Shown: positions 1 to 10,000 of the stretch, in pieces | How positions within the stretch are numbered: position 1 is the stretch's first letter | Layout: each line of letters opens with the position of its first letter | DNA from: CAZIVP01 sp964542915 | GTDB lineage: Bacteria > Calditrichota > Calditrichia > Calditrichales > Calditrichaceae | Assembly (NCBI GenBank): GCA_964542915.1 | Contig: CAZIVP010000022.1 | Location: 1 to 53,581, forward strand | DNA: 53,581 nt | Reading direction: 5' to 3' | Notes under the pieces: generated by a model | Seen by the model: the letters and a program-made list of their open reading frames with translations, nothing else | Told to the model about the DNA's origin: nothing | Databases searched by the model: none | Program-made: the position numbers and the translations under genes

Positions 1-51
1 GGTGTTACTTATTTTAAATGCTAAAAGTCCAATTCCCGCTGAACCAAGACA
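1..51. repeat. 51-bp contig-terminal inverted repeat, left copy
   Basis: Bases 1-51 are identical to the reverse complement of 53530-53580; the match ends sharply at base 52. The segment contains the first 11 codons of the transposase-like ORF at the right end. It is either the edge of a second copy of a mobile element or an overlap left by assembly at a repeat. Both readings mean that the left contig end is a repeat boundary. Confidence 0.85.
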
Positions 52-74
52 ATTACATTATCACAATTGTTCGA

Positions 75-1370
75 TTATTTTATCTTATTTTCCTTAAGAA
101 AATTCTGGATGGTTTGCCGCGAAAGTCCGGTTTCCTCTGAAGCGCGTGTAATATTTCCTTCATTGCGTAACAACGCTTCTTTAATATATTGACTCCGGAA
201 TTTAAGAAACGCCGAATGTTTGGCCACATCGTAGGGTAACATCTTTTCATTATCATCAGTCAATAGAAAAGCAAAATCACTCTGGCGTAGCTTATCCCAT
301 TCTGTCATAGCGACCGCGCGTTCGATGGCATTTTTGAGTTCCCGGACATTACCCGGCCAGCTATAACTCTGCAACAACCGTATAGCGCCTTGCGTCAGTT
401 GTTTGTTTTTTGCAGCAGAATGCTGTAAATAGTAGTGTATTAACGGTATTATATCCTCCAGCCGCTCACGCAAGGGCGGTATATAAATTTCAAAAACCGC
501 CAGGCGGTAATACAAGTCTTCTCTAAATACACCTTTTGAGACCAGGCTCTTTAAATTATGTTTAAGCGCCGCGATCACTCGTACATCAGTCGATACTGTA
601 CCTTTTCCACCGATCCGTTGTAGTTGTTTGTCTTGAAGTAGCCGTAAGAGCATTGTTTGTCCCTTATGCGATAAATCTTCCAGCTCATCTAAAAATATGG
701 TTCCCCCGTTGGCTTGTTCAAAACTGCCTTTGCTTTTTGTAATCGCACCGGTAAAAGAGCCCTTTTCATGTCCGAAGAAAGTATCTTGCAAAAGCGTATC
801 GGTCAACGCTCCGCAATTCAGGGCAATAAACGGCTTATTTTGCCTTGGACTGGATTGGTGAATGAAGCGGGCAATAACCTCCTTGCCGCTGCCGGTTTCT
901 CCGGTTATGATGACCGGCGCTAATGCGGAAGCTGCTTTATGCGCCCGTTTTATGATGGATTGCATTTGAGGCGACCGGACAATAAAAGGGGTTTCCGGGA
1001 TTTCCTGCCTGGGTTCGAGTAAGTTTTGGATGATACCGGTTAACGATTTGAGATCGTCCGATTTAACAAAAAAATCATCCGCCCCATTATTAATCGCTTT
1101 ACTAAAAATGGTATGCGAGTCGTAATTGGTTACGATCAATACGGGCATGTTAGGATACTTATTTTTAATGATCGGTAAAATCTGTATGCCTTCGGTTTCG
1201 GTATGCATGTTGATATCTAGTAAAAGTAAATCGGGATGATGCTTGTCGAGTAACTCCAGTCCCTTGGCGCTGTTAGACGATGTATAAATTTCATAGCGCT
1301 TAGACAATATTTTTTGATAGTTTTCCCAAAAAAACAGATCGTCGTCAATCATCAAAATTTTAGGTTGCAT
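75..1370 (-). CDS. sigma-54-dependent response regulator (NtrC family)
   Basis: 431 aa. Residues 1-120 form a receiver domain (acidic pocket IDDD near 8-11, phospho-acceptor in LLLLDIN, lysine in FFVK). Residues about 130-360 form the AAA+ sigma-54 activator domain with Walker A GETGSGKE near 157, the loop GSFTGA near 203 (the family consensus is GAFTGA, one conservative change) and GGTIFLDELEDL as Walker B. The last 40 residues are a Fis-type helix-turn-helix. By family knowledge it would activate sigma-54 promoters after phosphorylation. Its start overlaps the end of the upstream sensor kinase gene by 11 bases, so the two are translationally coupled and almost certainly cognate. I could not find a convincing sigma-54 promoter in the window, so its target is unknown. 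Confidence 0.95.
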   Translation of the reverse strand: MQPKILMIDDDLFFWENYQKILSKRYEIYTSSNSAKGLELLDKHHPDLLLLDINMHTETEGIQILPIIKNKYPNMPVLIVTNYDSHTIFSKAINNGADDFFVKSDDLKSLTGIIQNLLEPRQEIPETPFIVRSPQMQSIIKRAHKAASALAPVIITGETGSGKEVIARFIHQSSPRQNKPFIALNCGALTDTLLQDTFFGHEKGSFTGAITKSKGSFEQANGGTIFLDELEDLSHKGQTMLLRLLQDKQLQRIGGKGTVSTDVRVIAALKHNLKSLVSKGVFREDLYYRLAVFEIYIPPLRERLEDIIPLIHYYLQHSAAKNKQLTQGAIRLLQSYSWPGNVRELKNAIERAVAMTEWDKLRQSDFAFLLTDDNEKMLPYDVAKHSAFLKFRSQYIKEALLRNEGNITRASEETGLSRQTIQNFLKENKIK

Positions 1371-4300
1371 TTTGGTTGATCCTTTTTAATTGGATTTCGA
1401 ATAAAGCCCCGTGAGCGGGTTGCTTCTCAGGGACTTTAATTTTCGCCCCATAACGATTTAATAATTTTTTGGCATGATATAAACCGAGGCCGGTAGAATT
1501 CTTGGTGGTATAGTGCTCATTAAAAAGAAGTTCCGGTTGGTTCTCCTGGATACCAATGCCAAAGTCGTGTAGATGTAAAATGACAAAGTTATTCTCTGCC
1601 AAATGAACGGTTATGGTTATGCGTTTATCGTTTTGATTATGCATGGCGTCTAATGCATTTTGAAAGAGATTGCCCAGCACTTGCAATAAGTGTTCTTGTT
1701 TGATTAAGACATGTATTTCAGAAATGCCGGTTTTATTATTTATAGTTACTTTGGAAAATCCCGGAAAATGCTTTAGGGTTTGATTAATACAAAACAATAG
1801 ATTTGCAGAGAATAGATTATGGATATGATCTCTTAACGCATGAATGGAGTGTTTTAATTGTTTTAAACCGCCTTCCAATTGTTTGGGTTTGCGCTTTAAT
1901 ACATTATTATTTAATTCTTTTTTCAAGCGAGACAACCGTTTTGAATAACGGTTGGCAATCTTTCGGTTATGTATTAATTTTTGTTCAAGTTTGGCAATTT
2001 TGTCTAACAACGGTAGTGTGTTCTCCTGAAAATACCGGACTTCCTGTCGAAAATCATTTTTAAACTGGGGAAAGGCTAAATTGTTGGTATAAAAGATCAG
2101 ATGATCAATGGCGTTCATACCGGAATAGCTGTGGGTAAACTGACGGATAAGATCGAATAATTCCAATTGTCGATCTTCCCGGTATTGTAATTTTAAATAA
2201 TGATTGATCATTAAAAACAATAAAATACCTGTAATCAAAATAATGTATAAAGGCATATAAGCTGACGCCCAATAGGCAAGGAAATTAAAATAAAGCTTTA
2301 AGGCAATAAATCCCACACTCAACAATGTAATATAGAAAAATAAATGATGTTTCTGCCAGATCGTATATTTACGAATCAATAAACTCACAAATCCAAGCAA
2401 CAAAATGAATAAAAGAATGCTTGCAGCTTTAGTACGTTTATCATGGTTTAAAAAGATGGACGATAAATTGGTCCACTGGTGTTTTAATCGTTGGACATTA
2501 TTGATGGGGGCTTCAATCAAATAGGAATGATGAATCGTTAAACCCCGACGTTCAACGGTCTTCCCCGACGGCAAACGCACCCGTAAATCGTACCGGCCTC
2601 CCTGAGGAGCATAAAAAACAGCCTGAGGAAGAACGCCTGTGCAATAGCCGTTTTGATGGCGAATTTCCTGAAATCCTCTTAAAAATTCTTTATCGCCTGA
2701 ATGGCCGGCTTTGTATAGTTCAACATGGGCGCCTATTCCCACTGAATTCATTCCATCTTTAACCTTTACGGTAATTTGCCCCCGGTTTTTGCGGGTATTG
2801 TATAAAATATGGCTGGCGCCATCCATGTAATTGGCTATAACAATATCCGTAACGCCGTCATAATTGCAATCCTGGGCCAGGCAGGCCGTTGAATATTCAT
2901 TCCTGTTATCGGGTATGGATGTTGAGTCTATGGTAAAGAAGTCGCCCTGATGATTCCAATAGATATAATTTTTGCCGAGTGTTGTAACAAAGACATCCTG
3001 CCAGCCGTCCATGTTGTAATCGCCCCAGGCTGCGCCATACCCTAAAAAAGTCTGATCAAAGCCTTTACTTGAACTTACATCGATAAATTCATTCCCGTTT
3101 CTGTTCTCAAACAGCTTAGTCGGCGATTTACGATTAACCAGAATAAAATCCAGGTCGCCGTCCAAATCAAAATCGGCAAAGCCAAACGATCGTGTGTAAA
3201 ACTCTGATTTTGACGTTAAATCGGGGGATCGTTCACTTCGTTCAACAAAGGCCGGCAGAGAACGCTTTCCTGAATTTTGAAAATAACGGACATGATCATA
3301 ATTGCCGAAAAGAAACAGGTCCAGAAACCCGTCATTGTTCATGTCGGCTAATGCGGATTTATAACCTCTGAGTGTATCAAAGCCAATTTTTTCGGTTATA
3401 TCCTCAAAACGCCAGTGACCGCGATTTTTCAACACATGCAGCGGGCCAATCTCTTCACCGGCGATTATATCCAGCCAGCCATCATTGTTTAAATCGCCGA
3501 TGGAAATTTCTTGAATACGGCCCGTTAATTTAAAATTATAATCTTCGGTAACATCTTCAAATCGATCATTTCCCTTATTTTCATAGAGGCGGGTATTACC
3601 ACGAAGCGCTGATAAAATGCCGTCTTTATCCCCGTCATTATCCATGTCCACAAAATGCATGGTTCCATCCCATAAAATCCGTTTTGATTTTTGGTTGTGG
3701 GCATATCCTTTTAAATTACGCTGATCGACAACATTCTTTATAAACGATCCCATAGTGCTGTCAACTTGAATTTGTCGATTCGCTAACTCAGGACTCGTAA
3801 AATATAATTCGATTTTCTGTTCTTTATTGCGATAAGCAGAAAGGCCGATATGAAGCGAGATTTCATTATTTAATAAAAGTTCTTTTTTAAATTTGGAAGC
3901 ATACGGAGATTTGCCCGAACCTATATCCTGGTTGCCGTAATATTTTAATTTTCCATCGCTGTCAAGCGTTAAAAAGCTATTCTCCGACAAATAAAGCAAG
4001 CCCCAACGATTCGAACGTTGTTTTTTAATAAAATTAAAAAGCCGCTTATCATCATTCAATGCATTTTGATCAAAATGGTTGTTTGCAAAATTAAAGGGAT
4101 AGCTATTTTGTAAAGTGTCTAATATGGTAATGTTACCACGGTTGTACAAAGCAATGTATCTTTTATTTTTTAAGAAGAGAAATGAATCCGGATGACTCGT
4201 TTTTAGAAAAGATAGGTGATTCGCCTTTAATAAAAATTCTGGATTCTTCCCCCGATCTATTCGATATAACTCATGACGTTTATCTCCCCTAAAACCGACC

Positions 4301-4860
4301 TGTACAATGCACAAAGCCGTTTTTTCCGAAAGCCCCTTAATTTTACCAACATTTTCAGAGACAGGGCATCTAACATTATAGGACCGGTGGCCGTCAAAAT
4401 AGATAAGCGAACCCCACAATCCGCCGGCCCAAAATGTTTTTGAATCGAGAAAACTGAATGTGGTTAAATTATAGGGTTGTGACAGAGTTATTGGTCTCCA
4501 TTTTTTCCCATCAAAATGTAAGGCATTGGATACAAAACTGTTTTTTTCCAGATAAAAAAGCCAAATGTTATCCTCAGAAAATGCGAATAGCTGTTTCCCT
4601 GTCAATACCGGAGGCTGCGAATGAAATAGTTGCCACTCGTTTCCTTTCCATTCCAGTAATTTTCCTTTGCTGGTTAAAGCAATTACGCGCCTGGAATCGA
4701 TTTTAGATAACTGTTCAATCCGGTAATTTTCTAATTCAGGGAAATACCGGTAATGGAACTGGGAGGATGCAACTGTAGAGTCCGTATTACCGTATCCAAC
4801 GGTAATCAATGCCAAAATAAACCATAAGCTATATAGAATTTTAAATAAAATATTAGACAT
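1360..4860 (-). CDS. membrane sensor histidine kinase with VCBS/ASPIC extracellular domain
   Basis: 1166 aa. An N-terminal signal segment (1-24) is followed by a tryptophan-rich, propeller-like region to about 400. Then come six aspartate-rich VCBS/FG-GAP calcium motifs of the form D-x-D/N-x-DG-x-x-D near residues 407, 458, 505, 570, 615 and 667. An ASPIC/UnbV-like segment lies at about 690-787, three transmembrane helices at about 807-887, a coiled coil, a DHp helix with a likely phospho-histidine in IHALRDH near 1010, and a HATPase domain (NALDAM near 1067, HDFGIGI, TGLGLYHAKKL near 1130). The large exported part should be the sensor and the C-terminus the cytoplasmic kinase. VCBS/ASPIC modules are usually found on secreted or outer-surface proteins, so their fusion to a kinase is unusual. 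Cotranscribed with the NtrC-type regulator downstream. Confidence 0.9.
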   Translation of the reverse strand: MSNILFKILYSLWFILALITVGYGNTDSTVASSQFHYRYFPELENYRIEQLSKIDSRRVIALTSKGKLLEWKGNEWQLFHSQPPVLTGKQLFAFSEDNIWLFYLEKNSFVSNALHFDGKKWRPITLSQPYNLTTFSFLDSKTFWAGGLWGSLIYFDGHRSYNVRCPVSENVGKIKGLSEKTALCIVQVGFRGDKRHELYRIDRGKNPEFLLKANHLSFLKTSHPDSFLFLKNKRYIALYNRGNITILDTLQNSYPFNFANNHFDQNALNDDKRLFNFIKKQRSNRWGLLYLSENSFLTLDSDGKLKYYGNQDIGSGKSPYASKFKKELLLNNEISLHIGLSAYRNKEQKIELYFTSPELANRQIQVDSTMGSFIKNVVDQRNLKGYAHNQKSKRILWDGTMHFVDMDNDGDKDGILSALRGNTRLYENKGNDRFEDVTEDYNFKLTGRIQEISIGDLNNDGWLDIIAGEEIGPLHVLKNRGHWRFEDITEKIGFDTLRGYKSALADMNNDGFLDLFLFGNYDHVRYFQNSGKRSLPAFVERSERSPDLTSKSEFYTRSFGFADFDLDGDLDFILVNRKSPTKLFENRNGNEFIDVSSSKGFDQTFLGYGAAWGDYNMDGWQDVFVTTLGKNYIYWNHQGDFFTIDSTSIPDNRNEYSTACLAQDCNYDGVTDIVIANYMDGASHILYNTRKNRGQITVKVKDGMNSVGIGAHVELYKAGHSGDKEFLRGFQEIRHQNGYCTGVLPQAVFYAPQGGRYDLRVRLPSGKTVERRGLTIHHSYLIEAPINNVQRLKHQWTNLSSIFLNHDKRTKAASILLFILLLGFVSLLIRKYTIWQKHHLFFYITLLSVGFIALKLYFNFLAYWASAYMPLYIILITGILLFLMINHYLKLQYREDRQLELFDLIRQFTHSYSGMNAIDHLIFYTNNLAFPQFKNDFRQEVRYFQENTLPLLDKIAKLEQKLIHNRKIANRYSKRLSRLKKELNNNVLKRKPKQLEGGLKQLKHSIHALRDHIHNLFSANLLFCINQTLKHFPGFSKVTINNKTGISEIHVLIKQEHLLQVLGNLFQNALDAMHNQNDKRITITVHLAENNFVILHLHDFGIGIQENQPELLFNEHYTTKNSTGLGLYHAKKLLNRYGAKIKVPEKQPAHGALFEIQLKRINQNAT

Positions 4861-5059
4861 TCAAAATGCCATAATTTGCTATGAATATCCTAAATGAAAC
4901 ATATATTTTAAAAACAATGGGCTTTATAATATAAATAATGCAAATTAACACAAAAAAGTAATCATTAAATTCGATAGACTCAAGTCAAATTTTCAAGGTT
5001 TATAACTTCTTTAAAGTTTGCGTATGGCGTATTATAAATCGTAATAGCAAGAACAGGCT
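4861..5059. other. intergenic region, no gene seen
   Basis: A+T-rich spacer that must hold the promoter of the sensor kinase operon and the 3' end of the aldo/keto reductase gene. I see no strong hairpin or consensus promoter in it. Confidence 0.5.
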
Positions 5060-6049
5060 TTACGCCACAATCTCTTCAATCCGGTTTAGCTCATCTGACG
5101 AAAATTCCAATTTCTCCAGCGCCGCCACGCTGTCTTCAATCTGCTCCACCTTACTGGCGCCGATCAAAGCCGACGTAACCTCCGGCAGCCGCAATACCCA
5201 GGCCAGCGCCATCTGCGCCAGCGTCTGTCCGCGCTCTTCCGCCAGTTGATGTAACTTCCCGACCTGCTTGAGACGCGCCCCCGTCAACTGCTCCTTGCGC
5301 AACAAACCGTGCGACTTGCCTGCCCGTGAATCCGAAGGGATGCCGCGCAAATATCTGTCCGTTAACAAACCCTGAGCCAACGGCGAAAATACGATACAGC
5401 CTATGCCCTCTTCGCGCAGTACCTGCGTCAGACCCTCCTCAATCCAGCGTTCAAATAGATTATACCTGGGCTGATGGATTAACAATGGCGTGCCCAGCGC
5501 CTTCATCATACGGGCCGCCTGTTGGGTTTGCCCGGCGTCGTAAGATGAAATGCCAACATACAAAGCCCGGCCGCTGCGGACAATATGATCCAGTGCGCCC
5601 ATCGTCTCCTCAAGCGGCGTTTCGGAATCAGGACGATGGTGGTAGAAAATATCCACATAATCCAGGCCCATCCTTTTGAGGCTTTGATCCAGGCTGGCAA
5701 TCAAATACTTACGCGAACCCCAGTCGCCGTAAGGCCCGGGCCACATGTCCCAGCCCGCTTTGGTTGAGATGAGGAGTTCATCGCGATAGGCGCCCAAATC
5801 CTGTTGAAGGATACGACCGAAATTTGCTTCGGCGGCGCCGGGCGGCGGTCCGTAATTATTCGCCAGATCAAAATGGGTTATGCCCAAATCGAAGGCGCGC
5901 CGGATCATGGCGCGGCTGTTTTCGAACACATCCATTCCGCCGAAATTTTGCCACAAACCCAACGATATGGCCGGCAATTTCAGGCCGCTTCGGCCGCTGC
6001 GGTTGTACTTCATGTTCTCATAGCGATTATCTCCCGGAATGTAATTCAT
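5060..6049 (-). CDS. aldo/keto reductase, YghZ-like
   Basis: 329 aa TIM-barrel NADPH-dependent oxidoreductase. The AKR tetrad is recognisable: aspartate and tyrosine in FDLANNYGPP, lysine in STKAGW and histidine in YHHRPDS. The C-terminal part contains the nucleotide-binding GASKVEQIEDS. GPPPGAAEANFGRIL with SSYDAGQ resembles the YghZ/L-glyceraldehyde-3-phosphate reductase branch, related to potassium-channel beta subunits. The open frame runs upstream to 6121, but the ATG at 6049 has AAGGAG five bases upstream and gives the usual family N-terminus, so I use that start. Physiological substrate unknown; probably detoxifies small aldehydes. It is divergent from the SMP-30-like gene, and the 115 bases between them hold both promoters. 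Confidence 0.9.
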   Translation of the reverse strand: MNYIPGDNRYENMKYNRSGRSGLKLPAISLGLWQNFGGMDVFENSRAMIRRAFDLGITHFDLANNYGPPPGAAEANFGRILQQDLGAYRDELLISTKAGWDMWPGPYGDWGSRKYLIASLDQSLKRMGLDYVDIFYHHRPDSETPLEETMGALDHIVRSGRALYVGISSYDAGQTQQAARMMKALGTPLLIHQPRYNLFERWIEEGLTQVLREEGIGCIVFSPLAQGLLTDRYLRGIPSDSRAGKSHGLLRKEQLTGARLKQVGKLHQLAEERGQTLAQMALAWVLRLPEVTSALIGASKVEQIEDSVAALEKLEFSSDELNRIEEIVA

Positions 6050-6164
6050 TTTAGCTCCTTCCGTTTTGTTAGCAACCGGAACATAAAATACATACTTTCT
6101 TGACGTGATGAAAATGTGCACGCATACATAACAAACAATCCCATTTATCCTGCGAGGTATTGTG

Positions 6165-7061
6165 ATGAAAAAACAACGAACATTAACGCTATTATGCTTG
6201 CTGTTACCGATGTGCCTGATCGGCCAGCAACAACAGGATTACGCCTTTGAACCGGTCACCGAAAACCTGCAATTTCCAGAAGGACCGGCATGGGATGGTC
6301 GAAACACGTTATATGTTTCCAACTGCTACGGCGGATGGATAACCCGAATACAAAACGGACGGGTGGATACACTGATCGGTTCCACCGCCTCTAAAGGCTG
6401 TTTACAACAAAGCAATGGACTGACCGTTTACAAAGATGGATCGATTTACGCCTGCGACTTTGGACGCGGCGCCATTCTTAACATCGAACCCAGCGGAAAT
6501 TGCCGCACCTTTCTAAGCGGGTTCAACCGCCCCAACGACCTTGCCTTCGACCAACAAGGCAATCTCTACTTTACCGACACCAAATCGTACGACGCCGACA
6601 AACCCGACGGTAAAGTGTATGCATACGTTCGTGCTCAGGATACGCTACGCGTCGTATATGACGGTTTGGCGTTTCCTAATGGTCTGGCCTTTTCAGCTGA
6701 CGGACGCTTTCTTTTTGTAAGCGAATCGGCGCGCAGCCGTATTATACGTTTCGCCGTTCAGCCCGATGGAATGCTCGCGTTGGATAGGGTCTTCATCAAC
6801 TTGCCCGGCGGCGATCCCGACGGCCTGGCGTTTGACCAGGGGGGCAATTTATATGTTGCACATTTTGGAAGCGGCACGCTTTTTATCATCGATCCTGACG
6901 GCGCCATAAAAGATTCCATACCCACACCGGGCAACAAACCGAGTAATCTCGAATTTGGAGGACAGGATTTAAAAACTCTCTATATCACTGAAGATGAAAA
7001 TAATGCGGTTTATAAAATACATTCGGAAAATCCGGGACTGCCATTATTCAGCGCACCTTAA
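6165..7061 (+). CDS. secreted SMP-30/gluconolactonase-like beta-propeller
   Basis: 298 aa from the ATG at 6165 (an in-frame GTG sits just before it at 6162; GAGG lies upstream). A signal peptide ends near CLIGQ. The rest is a six-bladed propeller of the SMP-30/gluconolactonase/LRE family. It has FPEGPAWD (first metal-ligand glutamate), RPNDLAFDQQGNLYFTD (asparagine and aspartate) and DPDGLAFDQGGNLYV, the residues that hold the divalent metal in characterised members. It would hydrolyse a lactone or ester in the periplasm; the substrate cannot be read from sequence. It ends 37 bases from the convergent hybrid kinase gene, with no clear terminator between. Confidence 0.85.
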   Translation: MKKQRTLTLLCLLLPMCLIGQQQQDYAFEPVTENLQFPEGPAWDGRNTLYVSNCYGGWITRIQNGRVDTLIGSTASKGCLQQSNGLTVYKDGSIYACDFGRGAILNIEPSGNCRTFLSGFNRPNDLAFDQQGNLYFTDTKSYDADKPDGKVYAYVRAQDTLRVVYDGLAFPNGLAFSADGRFLFVSESARSRIIRFAVQPDGMLALDRVFINLPGGDPDGLAFDQGGNLYVAHFGSGTLFIIDPDGAIKDSIPTPGNKPSNLEFGGQDLKTLYITEDENNAVYKIHSENPGLPLFSAP

Positions 7062-7098
7062 CGGATGGATATTTAAAAAGCCCCGGTTATACCCTTTG

Positions 7099-10000
7099 CT
7101 ACGCATCCAGTACTTGTCTTACTTTGGCGGCCAGGGATTGCAGGGTAAAGGGTTTTTGAATAAAGTTGATGCCTTTCAGCAACATACCCTGATTCACAAT
7201 GGAACGGCCCGTATAACCGGACATGAACAATATTTTTGTATCGGGCGAATTTGCTTTAACGTATTCGGCCAAGTCCTTACCACTCATTCTCGGCATGACC
7301 ACATCGGTTAACATAAGGTGGACCGTCTCGTTCGATTTTTTTATATACTCCATCATTGCCTGTTCGTCGCTGAAGGCGAGCACACGATAACCCAACTGTT
7401 TTAACGACGCTTCAACAAAGGAGCGTACCGCTTCCTCATCTTCGGCAACAATAATGGTCTCGCTGCCGCCCTTAATCGCCTCTGCCTCCTCTTTGACATC
7501 CTGCGTCCGATTTTCTTGGGGGATCGATGGTAAGTAAATTTTAAAAATGGTTCCCTTGTCCGGTTCGCTGTAAACATTAATATTGCCGCCGCTCTGCTTT
7601 ACAATACCGTACACAGTGGAAAGGCCCAGGCCGGTTCCTTTGCCCTGTTCCTTGGTTGTATAAAAAGGCTCGAAGATACGATCCAATACAGCTTTTTTCA
7701 TGCCGCAACCGTTATCGCTAACAGAGACGCTAACATATTCGCCCGGCGTAACATCCTGATGTTGCTCCGAATAATGTTCGTCGAGTTCGGCTCTTTCCGT
7801 TTCAATCGTTAATTTACCGCCGTTTGGCATGGCGTCGCGGGCGTTCACCACCAGGTTCATGATCACCTGTTCCAATTGGCCCGGGTCGGCCATGACGGGC
7901 GGCAGTTCCTGATCGTACAGCGTAACAAGCTGGATATTTTCTTCGATCAATCGCTGAAGCATTTTTTCCATATTGGCGATCAACTGGTTCATATTGACGA
8001 CTTCCGGCTTTAAAATCTGCTTGCGACTAAAGGCAAGTAACTGACGCGTAAGGGATTCGGCGCGCAATCCGGCCTTTTTGATTTGATTAAGACGTGAAAA
8101 CAACGGATTTTCCTTTTCCATGGTAGAAAGAATCAAATCACTGTAACCGTTGATAACCGTAAGCAGATTGTTAAAATCGTGCGCCACGCCGCCTGCCAGC
8201 TGCCCGACAGCCTCTAATTTCTGGGATTGGCGGAGTTGTTCCTCAAGATTCATACGGTCTGTGATATCGGTGATAAACGCCATCACATACCCGCTGGAAA
8301 GCAAGGTTGCCCTGATTTCGACATTCAATTGACGCCCACCCGGCTGTTGAATGATCGATTCAAAATGAACGAATCCGCTTTTTTTCAGCTCCTGAAATTT
8401 TTCAAGGGCAGCCTGCCGGCTTTGCGATGGATGGTATTCAACAATTTGTTTATCCTTTAGTTCTTTCAATTCGCAGTCTAACAGACGTTCGGCCGAGGGA
8501 TTTGCAAATATGATATACCCTTCGCCGTCGCTAATGATAATGACAAGCGGGCTCTGATTGATATAGGTACGAAAACGTTCCTCGCTTGCGCGCATGGCAT
8601 TTTCCGCCTTCTTACGATCGGTAATATCGAGAAATGAGCCGGTTAACTTCTGAGAGCCGTCGGGCTCCGTGTGTACTGCTCCCTGCGATAATACCCAGCG
8701 TACTTCACCGGAAGGCCGTACGATACGCTTCTCCATCTCATAATGACCGTTTTCCTCGATCGCCCTTGAAAGCGCCTTTTTTGCCTGTTCACGATCTTCT
8801 TTATGTATGATCTTAAGCCCGATTTCTGCCGTCGGTTGGAAAGCCTGTGGCTCGTATCCGCAAATTCTGAAAAATTCGTCCGACCATTTGGCCACGCCGC
8901 TATTAACTTCCAACTCCCAGCTTCCGAGATGCGCTAATTCCTGAGCTTTTTGCACTAACGCCTGGTGCTCCCTAAGCTCTTCCTCTGCCTTTTTACGTTC
9001 TGTTACATCTCTTATTATGCCCAAAAAGCCGAGAACATTACCGGAAGTATCTTTGACCGGAACGCCCACCGTTTCGCCTACAAAGGTTTCGCCGTTCTTT
9101 TTTCTGTAAAGAATCTCGTAAGGTTCGTATTTTCCCGGTCGATTCGTATTATAGCGTATATTACCCTGCTGATCGAAATCTTGCCGCCGGGCGTAAAATA
9201 CAGAGGTCGGCTTACCAAGCACGTCTTCTTCCGAAAAACCGAATATTTTTCGAAATCCGGGATTTACTTTTAGAATTTTACGATTCCGGTCGGCTTTAAC
9301 AAGCGCGTCGGGGATAGTCTGAAATATCTCCTCCAGCTCGCGGTTTTTCTCATTGATGGCGGATTCCGCCTTTTTGCGTTCGCTGATGTCGCGGGTCGTG
9401 CCCTGCAATCCTTCGGGTTTACCCTGATCGTTTAAAATCAGGTTGCCCGATATTTCAACCGGAATGTCCGATCCGTCTTTGTGCTTCATCATCGCCTCAA
9501 AAATGATATAGTTGAAGGTGCGGTAATTCTTCAAAGCATGCACAACTTTGCGTCCCATGTGGAAAAATTGCGTCGTAGAAGCGTGCTCGGAGAGCTTTGT
9601 TCCCAAAAATTGCTTGACCGTGTATCCCGCCAATTTCTCAATCGAAGGACTCACATAGGTGAAACGCAGTTTCAAGTCCATCTGCCAGATGACGTCGATG
9701 GAATTATCCGCAATCAAACGGTACTGTCGCTCCCGTTCCTGCAATTGTTTTATTGCTTCTTTCTTTTTGAAATTCGTTTCCATGGCGTGAAGCGCAAACG
9801 CCAGATCGCAACCCATCTCATACAATAATGCGTGCTCTTCCTCGCTATCGATGTACTGCGGATCAACCGACGCCACGAGAATGCCGTATGTTTTTTTATC
9901 GTGCTGCATACGAACGGCCATTGTACTGCCGTCTCTGTATATCCCCTTACGCGGACATTCGCCGCAAAGCCGCATGGTTTCCTCGATGATGGCAACGCCT

